From contig JADJHZ010000002.1 of NCBI GenBank assembly GCA_016707205.1, positions 310,001-374,000 on the forward strand: a DNA stretch of 64,000 bases. Direction: 5' to 3'. Both the position numbers and the translations under genes were made by a program. The notes beneath the pieces are model-generated. The model saw only the letters and a program-made list of their open reading frames with translations, was not told the DNA's origin and ran no database searches. Shown in pieces: positions 26,173 to 34,556 of the stretch (the first letter of the stretch is position 1; the number at the start of each line of letters is the position of its first letter). This DNA is from Haliscomenobacter sp. (GTDB lineage: Bacteria > Bacteroidota > Bacteroidia > Chitinophagales > Saprospiraceae).

Positions 26173-26736
26173 TCATTTGCAATTGAACTGGTTCATCGTC
26201 CATTCAATGCCCACGGCGCCGAAACTTTTAACGATATCTCCGGCCAGGGTTAACAATTTTGGAAGTTGCTCGAGTTCCTCCTTTGTCCATTCGCCCAAGA
26301 CATAGTCTACCTGTCTGCCTTTGGAAAATTCGCTCCCAATCCCAATCCGGAGACGGGCGTAATCATTTCCCCCCGTTGCCTGGTCAATGTCCTTAAGCCC
26401 ATTGTGCCCGCCGTCGCTTCCTTTTCCGCGAAGCCTGATTTTGCCGATAGGAAGGTTCAGATCGTCCAAAACGACGAGCAGATTTTCTTTGGGGATTTTC
26501 TCTTTTTGAAGCCAGTACTGGACAGCCCTTCCACTGCGGTTCATGTAAGTTGAAGGCTTAAGCAGCACCAACGTCCGGCCCTTATGGCGAATGCGGCAGA
26601 TTGCGCCAAGCTGATCGGAGGAAAACGAAGCCTCCGATGCCTTTGCCAGCAAATCCAGGACTAAAAAACCTACATTATGGCGGGTATTTTCGTACGCTGC
26701 ACCGATATTGCCCAGCCCTGCAACGAGGTATTTCAT
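26173..26736 (-). CDS. pth: Peptidyl-tRNA hydrolase
   Basis: 187 residues. It recycles peptidyl-tRNAs released from ribosomes. The signature MKYLVAGLGNIGAAYENTRHNVGF includes the catalytic His of TRHNVGF near residue 20. Also present are LLKPSTYMNRSG, VLDDLNLPIGKIRLRGKGSD and GGHNGLKDI. Complete. 12 nt after dapD on the same strand, so probably in one transcript. Confidence 0.96.
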   Translation of the reverse strand: MKYLVAGLGNIGAAYENTRHNVGFLVLDLLAKASEASFSSDQLGAICRIRHKGRTLVLLKPSTYMNRSGRAVQYWLQKEKIPKENLLVVLDDLNLPIGKIRLRGKGSDGGHNGLKDIDQATGGNDYARLRIGIGSEFSKGRQVDYVLGEWTKEELEQLPKLLTLAGDIVKSFGAVGIEWTMNQFNCK

Positions 26737-26748
26737 AAAAAAATTCCT

Positions 26749-27564
26749 TTAAACCGCTATGTTATAATCCCTCAGGGCCTCATTTAGGGATACTTTTTTA
26801 TCGGTACTTTCCTGGCGGGTTCCGATAATCAATGCACAGGGAACCTGATACGTACCTGCCGGGAATTCTTTGGTATAAGCGCCTGGGATGACGACCGACC
26901 TCGCGGGTACTTTACCCCGGTAAATAACGGGTTCGGGGCCGGTCACATCAATAACCTGGGTGCTTTTGGTAATCACCACATTAGCGCCCAGAACCGCTTC
27001 CTTCTCCACATGGGCGCCTTCCACGACAATGCACCGGGAACCAATAAAACAATCGTCCTCAATGATCGTGGGAGCCGCTTGAAGCGGCTCCAGCACTCCG
27101 CCAATTCCAACGCCGCCGCTGAGGTGGACGTTCCTTCCGATCTGAGCACAGGATCCTACCGTCGCCCAAGTGTCCACCATCGTGCCGCTACCTACCCAAG
27201 CGCCAATGTTTACGTAACTGGGCATCATAATCACCCCTTTCTCCAAATAGGCGCCATGCCTGGCGATCGCGTGCGGGACCACCCGGACGCCGAGACTGGC
27301 GTATCCTTTTTTTAGTGGAATCTTGTCGTGAAATTCAAAGGGTCCAACCTCCAGGGTTTCCATTTGACGGATAGGAAAATACAGGACTACGGCTTTCTTG
27401 ACCCACTCATGGAGTTGCCAACCCTGGAGCGTAGGTTCTGCCACCCGGACCAGCCCTTTATCCAACAGGTCAATGGCTTCTTCAATGGCGATGCGCGTTT
27501 CCTTTTGCGCCAGCAAGGAACGGTCTTCCCACGCTGCCTCAATGGTCTTTTTCAGAACCTCCAT
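26749..27564 (-). CDS. dapD: 2,3,4,5-tetrahydropyridine-2,6-dicarboxylate N-succinyltransferase
   Basis: 271 residues. Succinyl-CoA-dependent step of lysine and diaminopimelate synthesis, supplying cell-wall precursor. The helical N-domain is followed by a left-handed beta-helix of hexapeptide repeats (MMPSYVNIGAWVGSGTMVD, GSCAQIGRNVHLSGGVGIGG, IIEDDCFIGSRCIVVEGAHV). Length matches E. coli DapD (274). No other lysine gene is in view. Confidence 0.96.
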   Translation of the reverse strand: MEVLKKTIEAAWEDRSLLAQKETRIAIEEAIDLLDKGLVRVAEPTLQGWQLHEWVKKAVVLYFPIRQMETLEVGPFEFHDKIPLKKGYASLGVRVVPHAIARHGAYLEKGVIMMPSYVNIGAWVGSGTMVDTWATVGSCAQIGRNVHLSGGVGIGGVLEPLQAAPTIIEDDCFIGSRCIVVEGAHVEKEAVLGANVVITKSTQVIDVTGPEPVIYRGKVPARSVVIPGAYTKEFPAGTYQVPCALIIGTRQESTDKKVSLNEALRDYNIAV

Positions 27565-27606
27565 CTGTCGGAATTTTTTTTCGCGGCGAAGATACCAAAA
27601 AATGAT

Positions 27607-29040
27607 TTACAGCAGGTCGATGCGGGCGATGCGAAGCCGGCCCCGGCGTTCGCTGGGCACTAAAATCCGTTCGGGGCTGGTCTGTACTCCTTCGCGGAAA
27701 CGCAGCCGAAGCTGGAGGTTTTCGGTGCTGAGAATACTATTCCGGTCGTACTGCCCGGTACCTCGAAGGACGTACTCGCTGACGGTGTTTTCAAACTTGA
27801 TTTCGTCGTTAAAAATCAATCGGAGAAAAGCGGGCGTTTTGAACAAAAAGTAGGATGAAAAAACGCCCTCGTCGTCCTGAGAGTATTGTTTCTTGTGCAA
27901 AATGGTATTCCAATGCAGGTTCCCGTCCGGATAAAAAGCCAGGATAAATAAATCCTCATAGAAATAATCGACTACGCTCCTGCTCATATTGTCGTATACC
28001 ATGCTCCGGTTAGCAGTGGTCATGCGCCGGTAGTAGTTTTTATTTTCTTCGCCTATAATCAGCAGCCCGCCGTCATTCCGAAGTACCAGATCTCTGACTT
28101 CGATCTCTTCGAGCCCGCGGTTATTGCGCTGTTCTTTTCCGGCAAGCCGGTCTACAAAATCGTCGTCAAAGGCTTTGAATTTAAGGACCGCGCCATTGGG
28201 ATCCTCCGGGATGAACAGGACAAAAGCGCCTTCTGCCCGCTCGGGGTTTTTCTCGTAATAAAACCCACCCCCGGTGAGCCTGTTGTTTTTATTGTCGATA
28301 TCAAACTGCACGTCGAATGTGATCATTCCTTTGAGCGGGACAGCGAACTGGGTGATTTCCGTCCCCTGGATACCCGAATATCTGAACACTTCATATCGGT
28401 GGCGTTCCTGGCGGCTATGAAAATGATCCTTTTCGATGACCGCATGCATTCCTCCGCGATTGTCGACCATCATGTGAACGACATCCTCCGTTTCATTGTA
28501 ATCGTCGTCTTTGAAGCTTTTTTCCCATAGGAGTTTCATGGTCTGGTTATCAAAAACCAGAACCCGGAATATGTCGTCCCGATCGGGGTAATAAATCATC
28601 ACCTTGGATTCGTCTTCTGAAACGATAAACTCAAACTCGGGCGTCACGAAAAGAAACCCGAGGTCGGTCAGGGTTATGGAATCCCTTAAATTCGCCGATG
28701 CGTCAAAGGTAGCCGCTTTGAGAATGGTGCTTCCCCTCTCCCGGAAATAATAAAAGAGGGTAAAACTGTCTGAGGTGCTGGTTATCCCGATGAGGTTGAT
28801 GAGTTTCTTATCGAGTTCGATCTCTTTTTCCCAACTGGAGCGCATATTTTCGTCAAAAGCCTGGACGCCGAACTTGTTCACTTCGTTTCGAAACAAGAGC
28901 ACTTTGCCTTTGAGCTCCCCGATGATATCGTACGAAAGATCGGTCCGCATGGGAAGTTCATCCGAAATGGTCACTTTCTGAGCAGCTGCCAAGGAAGCGC
29001 CGAGGATAAGCAAGAGGAGGGTAAAAGTAGTTCTGGTCAT
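27607..29040 (-). CDS. Secreted protein of unknown function
   Basis: 477 residues from ATG 29040; MTRTTFTLLLLILGASLAAA is a signal peptide with a likely cleavage site after AAA-Q. The mature part is beta-rich with repeated short hydrophobic strands separated by acidic loops, for example KVLLFRNEVNKFGVQAFDEN and GGLLIIGEENKNYY, suggestive of a beta-propeller. No catalytic motif is visible. The C-terminus is basic (RRGRLRIARIDLL). I do not recognise a family. 42 nt separate its stop from dapD, so co-transcription is possible. Confidence 0.8.
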   Translation of the reverse strand: MTRTTFTLLLLILGASLAAAQKVTISDELPMRTDLSYDIIGELKGKVLLFRNEVNKFGVQAFDENMRSSWEKEIELDKKLINLIGITSTSDSFTLFYYFRERGSTILKAATFDASANLRDSITLTDLGFLFVTPEFEFIVSEDESKVMIYYPDRDDIFRVLVFDNQTMKLLWEKSFKDDDYNETEDVVHMMVDNRGGMHAVIEKDHFHSRQERHRYEVFRYSGIQGTEITQFAVPLKGMITFDVQFDIDNKNNRLTGGGFYYEKNPERAEGAFVLFIPEDPNGAVLKFKAFDDDFVDRLAGKEQRNNRGLEEIEVRDLVLRNDGGLLIIGEENKNYYRRMTTANRSMVYDNMSRSVVDYFYEDLFILAFYPDGNLHWNTILHKKQYSQDDEGVFSSYFLFKTPAFLRLIFNDEIKFENTVSEYVLRGTGQYDRNSILSTENLQLRLRFREGVQTSPERILVPSERRGRLRIARIDLL

Positions 29041-29339
29041 ACGCGTACGTTGTTTTGCATCGCATTTAAAAATAAACAATTATCCAATGAGCTGCACGGC
29101 AAAAATGTCGGCAGAGTGACTTATGCTGGCGAGCACCCGGCTTAGGCATAATTTGCTGGGAAAGGAGGTCGTCGTCAGGATAATGGAGAGAAAAAACGAA
29201 AACCCTTAGGGATTGAGGTAAATAAGCCTCCAGGTCTTATTATTTTTGTTCTTTTATACGGACGTTGGTGGGATTTGGAAAATTCCCAAACCGCTCCGCG
29301 TCATGTATAATTTCACAGACCTACAAGAGCGCAGGAAGC
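29041..29339. other. Divergent intergenic region before trmB
   Basis: 299 bp with no gene. TATTTTTG at 29241-29248 matches the -7 consensus TAnnTTTG about 92 nt upstream of the trmB ATG. The nearest TTG upstream is 25 nt away, longer than the usual spacing, so this is a tentative promoter only. Confidence 0.4.
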
Positions 29340-30032
29340 ATGAGCAGGCGGAACAAGCTCCAAAAGTTTGCGGAAATATTGCAATTTCCGAACGTATACG
29401 AGAATTACGATACCAAGAACCCGGAGTTGACCGGGGCAGAAGGAAAGTCTGCCGACTTGAAGGGCCGGTGGGCCGAATCCCATTTTGGGAATACCCTCCC
29501 TATCACTCTGGAGCTGGCTTGCGGCCGGGGGGAATATTCTCTTGGGCTGGGCCGGCTTTATCCCCAACGAAACTTTATCGGTGTAGATGTTAAAGGCGCC
29601 CGTATTTGGCGGGGCGCCAAAACAGCATTGGAAGAAGGGTTTTCCAACGTAGCATTCCTGCGTACCCGCATCGAATTGATTGAAGTTTTTTTTGCGCCGC
29701 AGGAAATCCAGGAGATTTGGATTACGTTTCCAGATCCATTTCCTCAAAATGGGAAAGCCAACCGAAGACTTACTTCTTCCCGGTTTTTGGACAGATACCG
29801 CCGCTTGCTAGCCCCTGGGGGCTTGGTGCATCTAAAAACCGACGATCCCGGTTTATTTGCCTATTCGGTTGAAACGGTTGCTGCGACTCCCGGGGCGCGA
29901 ATTCACATTCAGGAAGATGGAATTTACCGCCTGAATGCCCTTCCGTTGCCTGAACTGGAGATCAAAACCTTTTACGAGCGGATGCACCTCTCCTCGGGTA
30001 AGGCAATCAAATACCTACAGTTCAGTCTTTAG
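29340..30032 (+). CDS. trmB: tRNA (guanine-N7-)-methyltransferase
   Basis: 230 residues; methylates G46 of tRNA variable loops with S-adenosylmethionine. SAM site LELACGRGEYSLGLGRLYP, then NFIGVDVKGARIWRGAKTAL, the catalytic-face motif IWITFPDPFPQNGKANRRLT, and a C-terminal tRNA-binding part with TFYERMHLSSGKAIKYLQF. I chose ATG 29340 (MSRRNKLQKFAEI), where the family begins; the in-frame upstream extension is not conserved. Its transcript ends at the long palindrome. Confidence 0.94.
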   Translation: MSRRNKLQKFAEILQFPNVYENYDTKNPELTGAEGKSADLKGRWAESHFGNTLPITLELACGRGEYSLGLGRLYPQRNFIGVDVKGARIWRGAKTALEEGFSNVAFLRTRIELIEVFFAPQEIQEIWITFPDPFPQNGKANRRLTSSRFLDRYRRLLAPGGLVHLKTDDPGLFAYSVETVAATPGARIHIQEDGIYRLNALPLPELEIKTFYERMHLSSGKAIKYLQFSL

Positions 30033-30045
30033 TATCCCGAAGGGG

Positions 30046-30099
30046 TACAAATCATCCGCCCCGCTTCTTTCATGAAAGAAGCGGGGCGGATGATTTGTA
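30046..30099. terminator. Perfect 54 bp palindrome, bidirectional terminator
   Basis: Positions 30046-30099 read identically on both strands: arms of 25 bp around the self-complementary centre CATG. The core is GC-rich (CCGCCCCGCTTCTTT) and the outer ends AT-rich, so each strand ends its hairpin in a short T-containing stretch. It lies between convergent trmB and a Skp-like gene and most simply ends both transcripts. Confidence 0.75.
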
Positions 30100-30129
30100 A
30101 GCGGTCAAAAAGAAGGGCGTTTGACCAGG

Positions 30130-30642
30130 TTAGCTGATCCCCAATTTCTTTTTGATCAGAGGCGTTGCATCGGCGGTTGGATCAAAGTAGAGCAACACGC
30201 TTTGGTCAAAAATGAACTGGAATCCGTTCTCTTCGGCAACTTCTTTCATCGCCTGATTGACCTTATCGTAAATCGGCTTGAGCAGTTCATTTCGTTTGGC
30301 CTGAATTTGCTGCATGCTTTCCTGCTCAAACTGTTCAATCTTGGTTTGTTCAGCTTCCAGGCGTTTGGCTTCTTCTTCCTGTTGTTTCGGGGAAAGTTCT
30401 CCATTGTCGGCCTTGCGCTGCACTTCCGCATAGTCGGCCTGGAATTTCTGAACCATTTCCTGTCCTTTCTTTTGAAGCTGTTTCTGAAGGGCTTCGATGG
30501 TCGCATCTGCCTGCTTTACCTCTGGAAGCTCGGCGATCAGAGCAGCGGAATTCACGTAGCCGAATTTTTGCGCCTGCGCGCCAACCAATGCCAAGGTCAG
30601 AAATGCCATAGCAAGGGCCGAATTCTTAATCCAATGTTTCAT
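30130..30642 (-). CDS. OmpH/Skp family periplasmic chaperone
   Basis: 170 residues. Signal peptide MKHWIKNSALAMAFLTLALV ending in AQA, then QKFGYVNSAALIAELPEVKQ, the typical Skp start, and a long charged coiled coil (residues about 45-115). The C-terminal strand region includes FQFIFDQSVLLYFDPTADAT. Skp trimers hold outer-membrane proteins in the periplasm. Second of two tandem paralogues, 87 nt after the first. Confidence 0.9.
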   Translation of the reverse strand: MKHWIKNSALAMAFLTLALVGAQAQKFGYVNSAALIAELPEVKQADATIEALQKQLQKKGQEMVQKFQADYAEVQRKADNGELSPKQQEEEAKRLEAEQTKIEQFEQESMQQIQAKRNELLKPIYDKVNQAMKEVAEENGFQFIFDQSVLLYFDPTADATPLIKKKLGIS

Positions 30643-30729
30643 CGTTTTGTCTTTTCCTGAAAAAAATTAAAAAGCGGTGCAAAGGTACGGTTTTCTTACC
30701 TTATTCTTTTGCACTTGTTCTTGAATGAA

Positions 30730-31263
30730 TTATTTGAGCATCCGGATGATATCCTCCGTCTTGTCGTAAATGGGGTTAGAGAAAATGATCCCGGCAGAGC
30801 TGCTCCGGTCGAAGATAAAGTCAAAACCTCTTTCCTGGGCATAGCGCTCAATGGTCGCATAGATTTTATCCTGAATCGGGCGAACCAATTCCTGTCGCCG
30901 CTGGAACAGGGAACCATCGGGGCCGAATTTCGTCCTTTGCATATCGCGAACGTCTTTTTCCATAGCCATAATCTCCTCTTCGCGCTGACGGCGGGCTTCA
31001 TCGCTCAGCAAGACTTGTTCTGCCTGGTAGCGGTTGTACAGACCTTTAATTTTGTCGTATTCCTGAGCGATTTCCTGGCGCCAGCGCGCGGCCAGCGCAT
31101 CCAGTTCCCCTTGGGCGGTGGTATATTCGGGGACGCTTTCCAGGACTTTATTGACATCGACAAAAGCAATCCGCTGGGCTTGAGCGGCTAAGGAAAAAAG
31201 GAACACCATCGAGAAGGAAAAAAACGTTCTCTTTAGTGCGGTTGCCAATCCACTTTTTTTCAT
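30730..31263 (-). CDS. OmpH/Skp family periplasmic chaperone, upstream paralogue
   Basis: 177 residues from ATG 31263. Signal peptide MKKSGLATALKRTFFSFSMV, cleaved after AAQA, then QRIAFVDVNKVLESVPEYTT. Central coiled coil with NRYQAEQVLLSDEARRQREE, then RPIQDKIYATIERYAQERGF and FDFIFDRSSSAGIIFSNPIY. Same architecture as the following gene but clearly diverged, so an old duplication. In other Bacteroidota such genes follow bamA; no bamA is in this window. Confidence 0.9.
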   Translation of the reverse strand: MKKSGLATALKRTFFSFSMVFLFSLAAQAQRIAFVDVNKVLESVPEYTTAQGELDALAARWRQEIAQEYDKIKGLYNRYQAEQVLLSDEARRQREEEIMAMEKDVRDMQRTKFGPDGSLFQRRQELVRPIQDKIYATIERYAQERGFDFIFDRSSSAGIIFSNPIYDKTEDIIRMLK

Positions 31264-31653
31264 AACATCGAGTTTAATGATGACCAATGATTTCGCGAAA
31301 ATACGTCAATTGCTCCAAACCTCCGATCCCTATCCCTGGATGGGGAGTCCACCTTCGGGGCGGAGTTCAGAGCCGTTTTTCATAGATTTAAACGCATAGT
31401 CCTGATTAAAAGTAACTTGAGCGCGTTTTATTTAACCTGGCTTTAACAATACCCAACGGGAAAGCGGTTTGCAAAAACTTTACTACCTCTATACTGCCCA
31501 AAGTGGTTTGGCAAATGGCAAAACCATTTCGCGACCTGAATATTTAGCTTTAACTGTAAATTTGCCTTTTACCGATCTAAAATCGAAAAGAGTTCTGTTT
31601 TTAAGGTAGCGTTGTATGCGCGCCCTGGCGTCCACAATAAAAAAATTCCAGCT
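31264..31653. other. Divergent intergenic region, skp-like / hutH
   Basis: 390 bp without a credible gene. It contains TAACAATACCCAACG at 31444-31458, one of several similar intergenic motifs in the window. A TTG-led in-frame extension of hutH starts at 31612 but has no family conservation. No terminator or riboswitch was recognised. Confidence 0.5.
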
Positions 31654-33162
31654 ATGCGAAAAACCCATTATATCGGTCCTGAATTTCTCAGCCTGAAGAT
31701 GCTCCGCGAAACGCTCCACCAACAAAGCCGGCTAGCCCTTTCCGAAAAAGCGACCGCCTCTATCCGGGAGTGCAGGGCTTACCTGGAACAAAAGCTGAGG
31801 ACGTCGCAAGAGCCCTTCTATGGGATCAACACTGGCTTTGGGGCTTTATACGATATCCGCATTTCCCAGGAACAAACCCAAATCCTGCAGCACAACCTCC
31901 TTAGGTCGCATGCCTGCGGGGTGGGAGAAGAAGTCCCTTTGCATATCGTTCGGTTAATGCTATTTTTAAAAATCCAGAGTCTTTCCTACGGATATTCCGG
32001 CGTTCGCGAACAGGTCGTCAACCGGCTTATTTTGTTTTACAATGAGGACATCCTTCCGGTGATTTATCAGTTAGGATCTCTTGGCGCTTCCGGAGATCTG
32101 GCCCCCCTGGCCCACTTAAGCCTACCCTTGATCGGAGAAGGCGAGGTGATTTTCAAAGGGCAGCGCAGACCGGCTTCCGAAGTGCTTCGCCAGCTTGGCC
32201 TGGAGCCGCTTCAACTGGAATCCAAAGAAGGTATCGCGCTGCTGAATGGAACCCAGTTTTCTTCTGCCTATGCGGTCTGGTGCCTTTTGGAAGCAGGCAG
32301 GCTCTTCCATCTTTCCAACGTATGTGGCGCGCTTGCGCTTGATGCCTTCGACTGCAGCCTTACTCCTTTTGACGCCCGGATTCAGGAAATCCGCCCTCAT
32401 CCCGGACAAATCAAGACCGCCGCTGAAATACGGCGCCTTCTGGAAGGTAGCCCGCTGATGAACAAAACCAAGGTTCACGTACAGGACCCTTATGCCTTCC
32501 GCTGCATCCCTCAGGTCCATGGGGCTTCCTGGGCTGCCATCCAGCACGCGATAGATGTATTGCAAGTGGAGATCAATGCCGTTACGGACAATCCCAATAT
32601 TTTCCCCCAGGACGACTGCATCCTTTCCGGCGGTAATTTTCATGCCCAGCCTCTCGCATTGATACTGGACTATCTGGGCATCGCGCTTTGCGAGTTGGGA
32701 AATATTTCCGAACGGAGAACGTATCAATTGATCTCGGGAAAGAGGAGCCTTCCTCCCTTCCTGACCCCGGAGCCCGGATTAAACTCGGGGTTGATGATCC
32801 CCCAATATACGGCCGCATCGGCGGTCAGCCAGAACAAACAACTGGCCACCCCGGCATCCGTAGATTCGATCGTTTCCAGCAACCTCCAGGAAGACCATGT
32901 CAGCATGTCCGCTAATGCAGCGACCAAAGCTTTCCGCATCGTCGAAAACCTGGAACGAATCCTGGCGATTGAATTCATGACCGCAGCGCAGGCTTTGGAA
33001 TTCCGTTTGCCTATCCGGACGTCTCCCGAGCTGCAATCGCTGCTGGACCGCTACCGAAAAGTGGTTCCCCGGTTGGAGGAAGACCGGGTTCTGAGTGGAG
33101 ATATTCATCAAACGATAGCGTTTCTCCGGGAGTTATCGGATGAGGCCCTGCCTGGCACTTGA
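31654..33162 (+). CDS. hutH: Histidine ammonia-lyase
   Basis: 502 residues. Deaminates histidine to urocanate, the first step of histidine catabolism. The Ala145-Ser146-Gly147 triplet in LGSLGASGDLAPLAHLSLPL forms the MIO cofactor. YGINTGFGALYDI, QEDHVSMSANAATKA and NGTQFSSAYAVWCLL are typical HutH. HVQDPYAFRCIPQVHGASW further favours histidine over tyrosine or phenylalanine as substrate. No other hut gene is adjacent. Start ATG 31654 (MRKTHYIG). Confidence 0.93.
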   Translation: MRKTHYIGPEFLSLKMLRETLHQQSRLALSEKATASIRECRAYLEQKLRTSQEPFYGINTGFGALYDIRISQEQTQILQHNLLRSHACGVGEEVPLHIVRLMLFLKIQSLSYGYSGVREQVVNRLILFYNEDILPVIYQLGSLGASGDLAPLAHLSLPLIGEGEVIFKGQRRPASEVLRQLGLEPLQLESKEGIALLNGTQFSSAYAVWCLLEAGRLFHLSNVCGALALDAFDCSLTPFDARIQEIRPHPGQIKTAAEIRRLLEGSPLMNKTKVHVQDPYAFRCIPQVHGASWAAIQHAIDVLQVEINAVTDNPNIFPQDDCILSGGNFHAQPLALILDYLGIALCELGNISERRTYQLISGKRSLPPFLTPEPGLNSGLMIPQYTAASAVSQNKQLATPASVDSIVSSNLQEDHVSMSANAATKAFRIVENLERILAIEFMTAAQALEFRLPIRTSPELQSLLDRYRKVVPRLEEDRVLSGDIHQTIAFLRELSDEALPGT

Positions 33163-33322
33163 GAAGAAGGAGGGCCTTTATTATCCTTTGCCCGGGATTC
33201 CATTTCAGAGCCCAAGGCCGCATGGAGGAGATAGGCTTTTAGTGGAAATTATGGCCAGATGCTGACATCAAACCATGCAGAACCCTACCTTTGCCCCAGG
33301 AAACTTTGATAAAAATCACATT

Positions 33323-33994
33323 ATGCTTCATGCGTTTGCCCGGATTGCTTCCCTCGTATTCCATCCCTTGCTGATGCTCACCTACACGCTGGTCTTTTTG
33401 CTTGCAGTTAACCCCTATCTTTTTGGGGTCAATCACATCGGGGACCCATCGAGCAGGCTATTACTCCTGCGCGTTTTTCTTTCCTCCTGTTTCATTCCCG
33501 CAGTGGCTATTTTAATGCTCCGGTTCACCGGTCTACTTCGCTCCCTGGAGATGCCATCCCAGCAAGATCGAATTGCGCCGTTTGTTATTACGGGGATGTT
33601 TTATTTGTGGCTATTTCGCAATTTTCTGGACAACGGCCAGATTCCCCCCCTGTTCAGCAGCTTCACGCTCGGCGCCACCGTTACCCTATTCCTTGCTTTC
33701 CTGATCAATATTTTTTCTAAAATCAGCGTCCATGCAGCTGGCATGGGCGGGCTTTTAGGCGTCATTATCCTTACACTGACGATATACCCCAACTACGCCT
33801 TCACCCAAATCCTTCCCAGCGGGTCCTTGCCTTTTTCTTTAAGTATGCATGGGATTCTTTTATCGGTTATCGTCCTGGCCGGGCTGGTAGGAAGCGCCCG
33901 GCTATTGCTTCGCCCTCACGAACCGATGGATCTTTGGGGAGGGTATTTGATGGGGTTTATCGGCCAATTTATTGCGGCAAGGTTTATCCTCTAA
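33323..33994 (+). CDS. Polytopic membrane protein of unknown function
   Basis: 223 residues with about six hydrophobic segments, among them HPLLMLTYTLVFLLAV, TLGATVTLFLAFLINIF and GILLSVIVLAGLVGSARLLL. It recalls PAP2-like membrane proteins in layout and in the region KISVHAAGMGGLLGVIILTL. The PAP2 catalytic motifs (KxxxxxxRP, PSGH, SRxxxxxHxxxD) are absent, so no phosphatase activity is claimed. ATG 33323 follows a TTG/CTG-led extension that looks non-coding. Confidence 0.78.
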   Translation: MLHAFARIASLVFHPLLMLTYTLVFLLAVNPYLFGVNHIGDPSSRLLLLRVFLSSCFIPAVAILMLRFTGLLRSLEMPSQQDRIAPFVITGMFYLWLFRNFLDNGQIPPLFSSFTLGATVTLFLAFLINIFSKISVHAAGMGGLLGVIILTLTIYPNYAFTQILPSGSLPFSLSMHGILLSVIVLAGLVGSARLLLRPHEPMDLWGGYLMGFIGQFIAARFIL

Positions 33995-34066
33995 CCGAGC
34001 GCCCCTCTTTACTGGTTGGGATGAATGATTTAAATTGTAGGGAATTCCGTTGAAAAACAATTCCCT

Positions 34067-34492
34067 ATGCGCCCAACCCTGCTCTTCTTTTCCTGTTTGC
34101 TTCCCCTGTTTGCACATCTCCAGGCCCAACCCGGGAAAGATCCTGAGCCCTATTACCTCTTTAGCATTTACTTTGGCGGAGGATCGTACTACATCGATCC
34201 AGAACAGACCGAAGCGCTGTATGAATGGCTCGACGGCATTCCCGGCCTGGAAGATCACGAGATCAGCATCCACGGGCATACCGACGATATTGGGGGAAAA
34301 GAATACAATCAGGTTTTGTCCCAGTTTCGCAGTGAACAAGCATTTCAAAAGCTGATCGAAAAAGGAATTCCTAAAGAACAGATTTTGCTCAAGGATTTTG
34401 GCGAGCTCAATCCCCTGTATGACAACAATACCTGGGAGGGCCGAAGGAAAAACCGGCGGGTGGATATTATCGTCAAACCTTTAGTCCTTTGA
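34067..34492 (+). CDS. Small OmpA-like domain protein, exported
   Basis: 141 residues. Signal peptide (RPTLLFFSCLLPLFAHLQA), then a single OmpA/MotB domain: FSIYFGGGSYYIDPEQTEAL, HEISIHGHTDDIGGKEYNQV, LSQFRSEQAFQKLIEKGIP and EGRRKNRRVDIIV. The peptidoglycan-contacting Asp/Arg positions are kept. There is no coiled coil or barrel, so it is a bare wall-binding module. It lies 64 nt before a VWA/TPR gene, possibly its partner. Confidence 0.87.
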   Translation: MRPTLLFFSCLLPLFAHLQAQPGKDPEPYYLFSIYFGGGSYYIDPEQTEALYEWLDGIPGLEDHEISIHGHTDDIGGKEYNQVLSQFRSEQAFQKLIEKGIPKEQILLKDFGELNPLYDNNTWEGRRKNRRVDIIVKPLVL

Positions 34493-34556
34493 CCCTACTT
34501 TTTTTGAAACCTTAAAACGCCCTGCCTACATTTGTCCCGGACCAGTTTTCCCTTAA

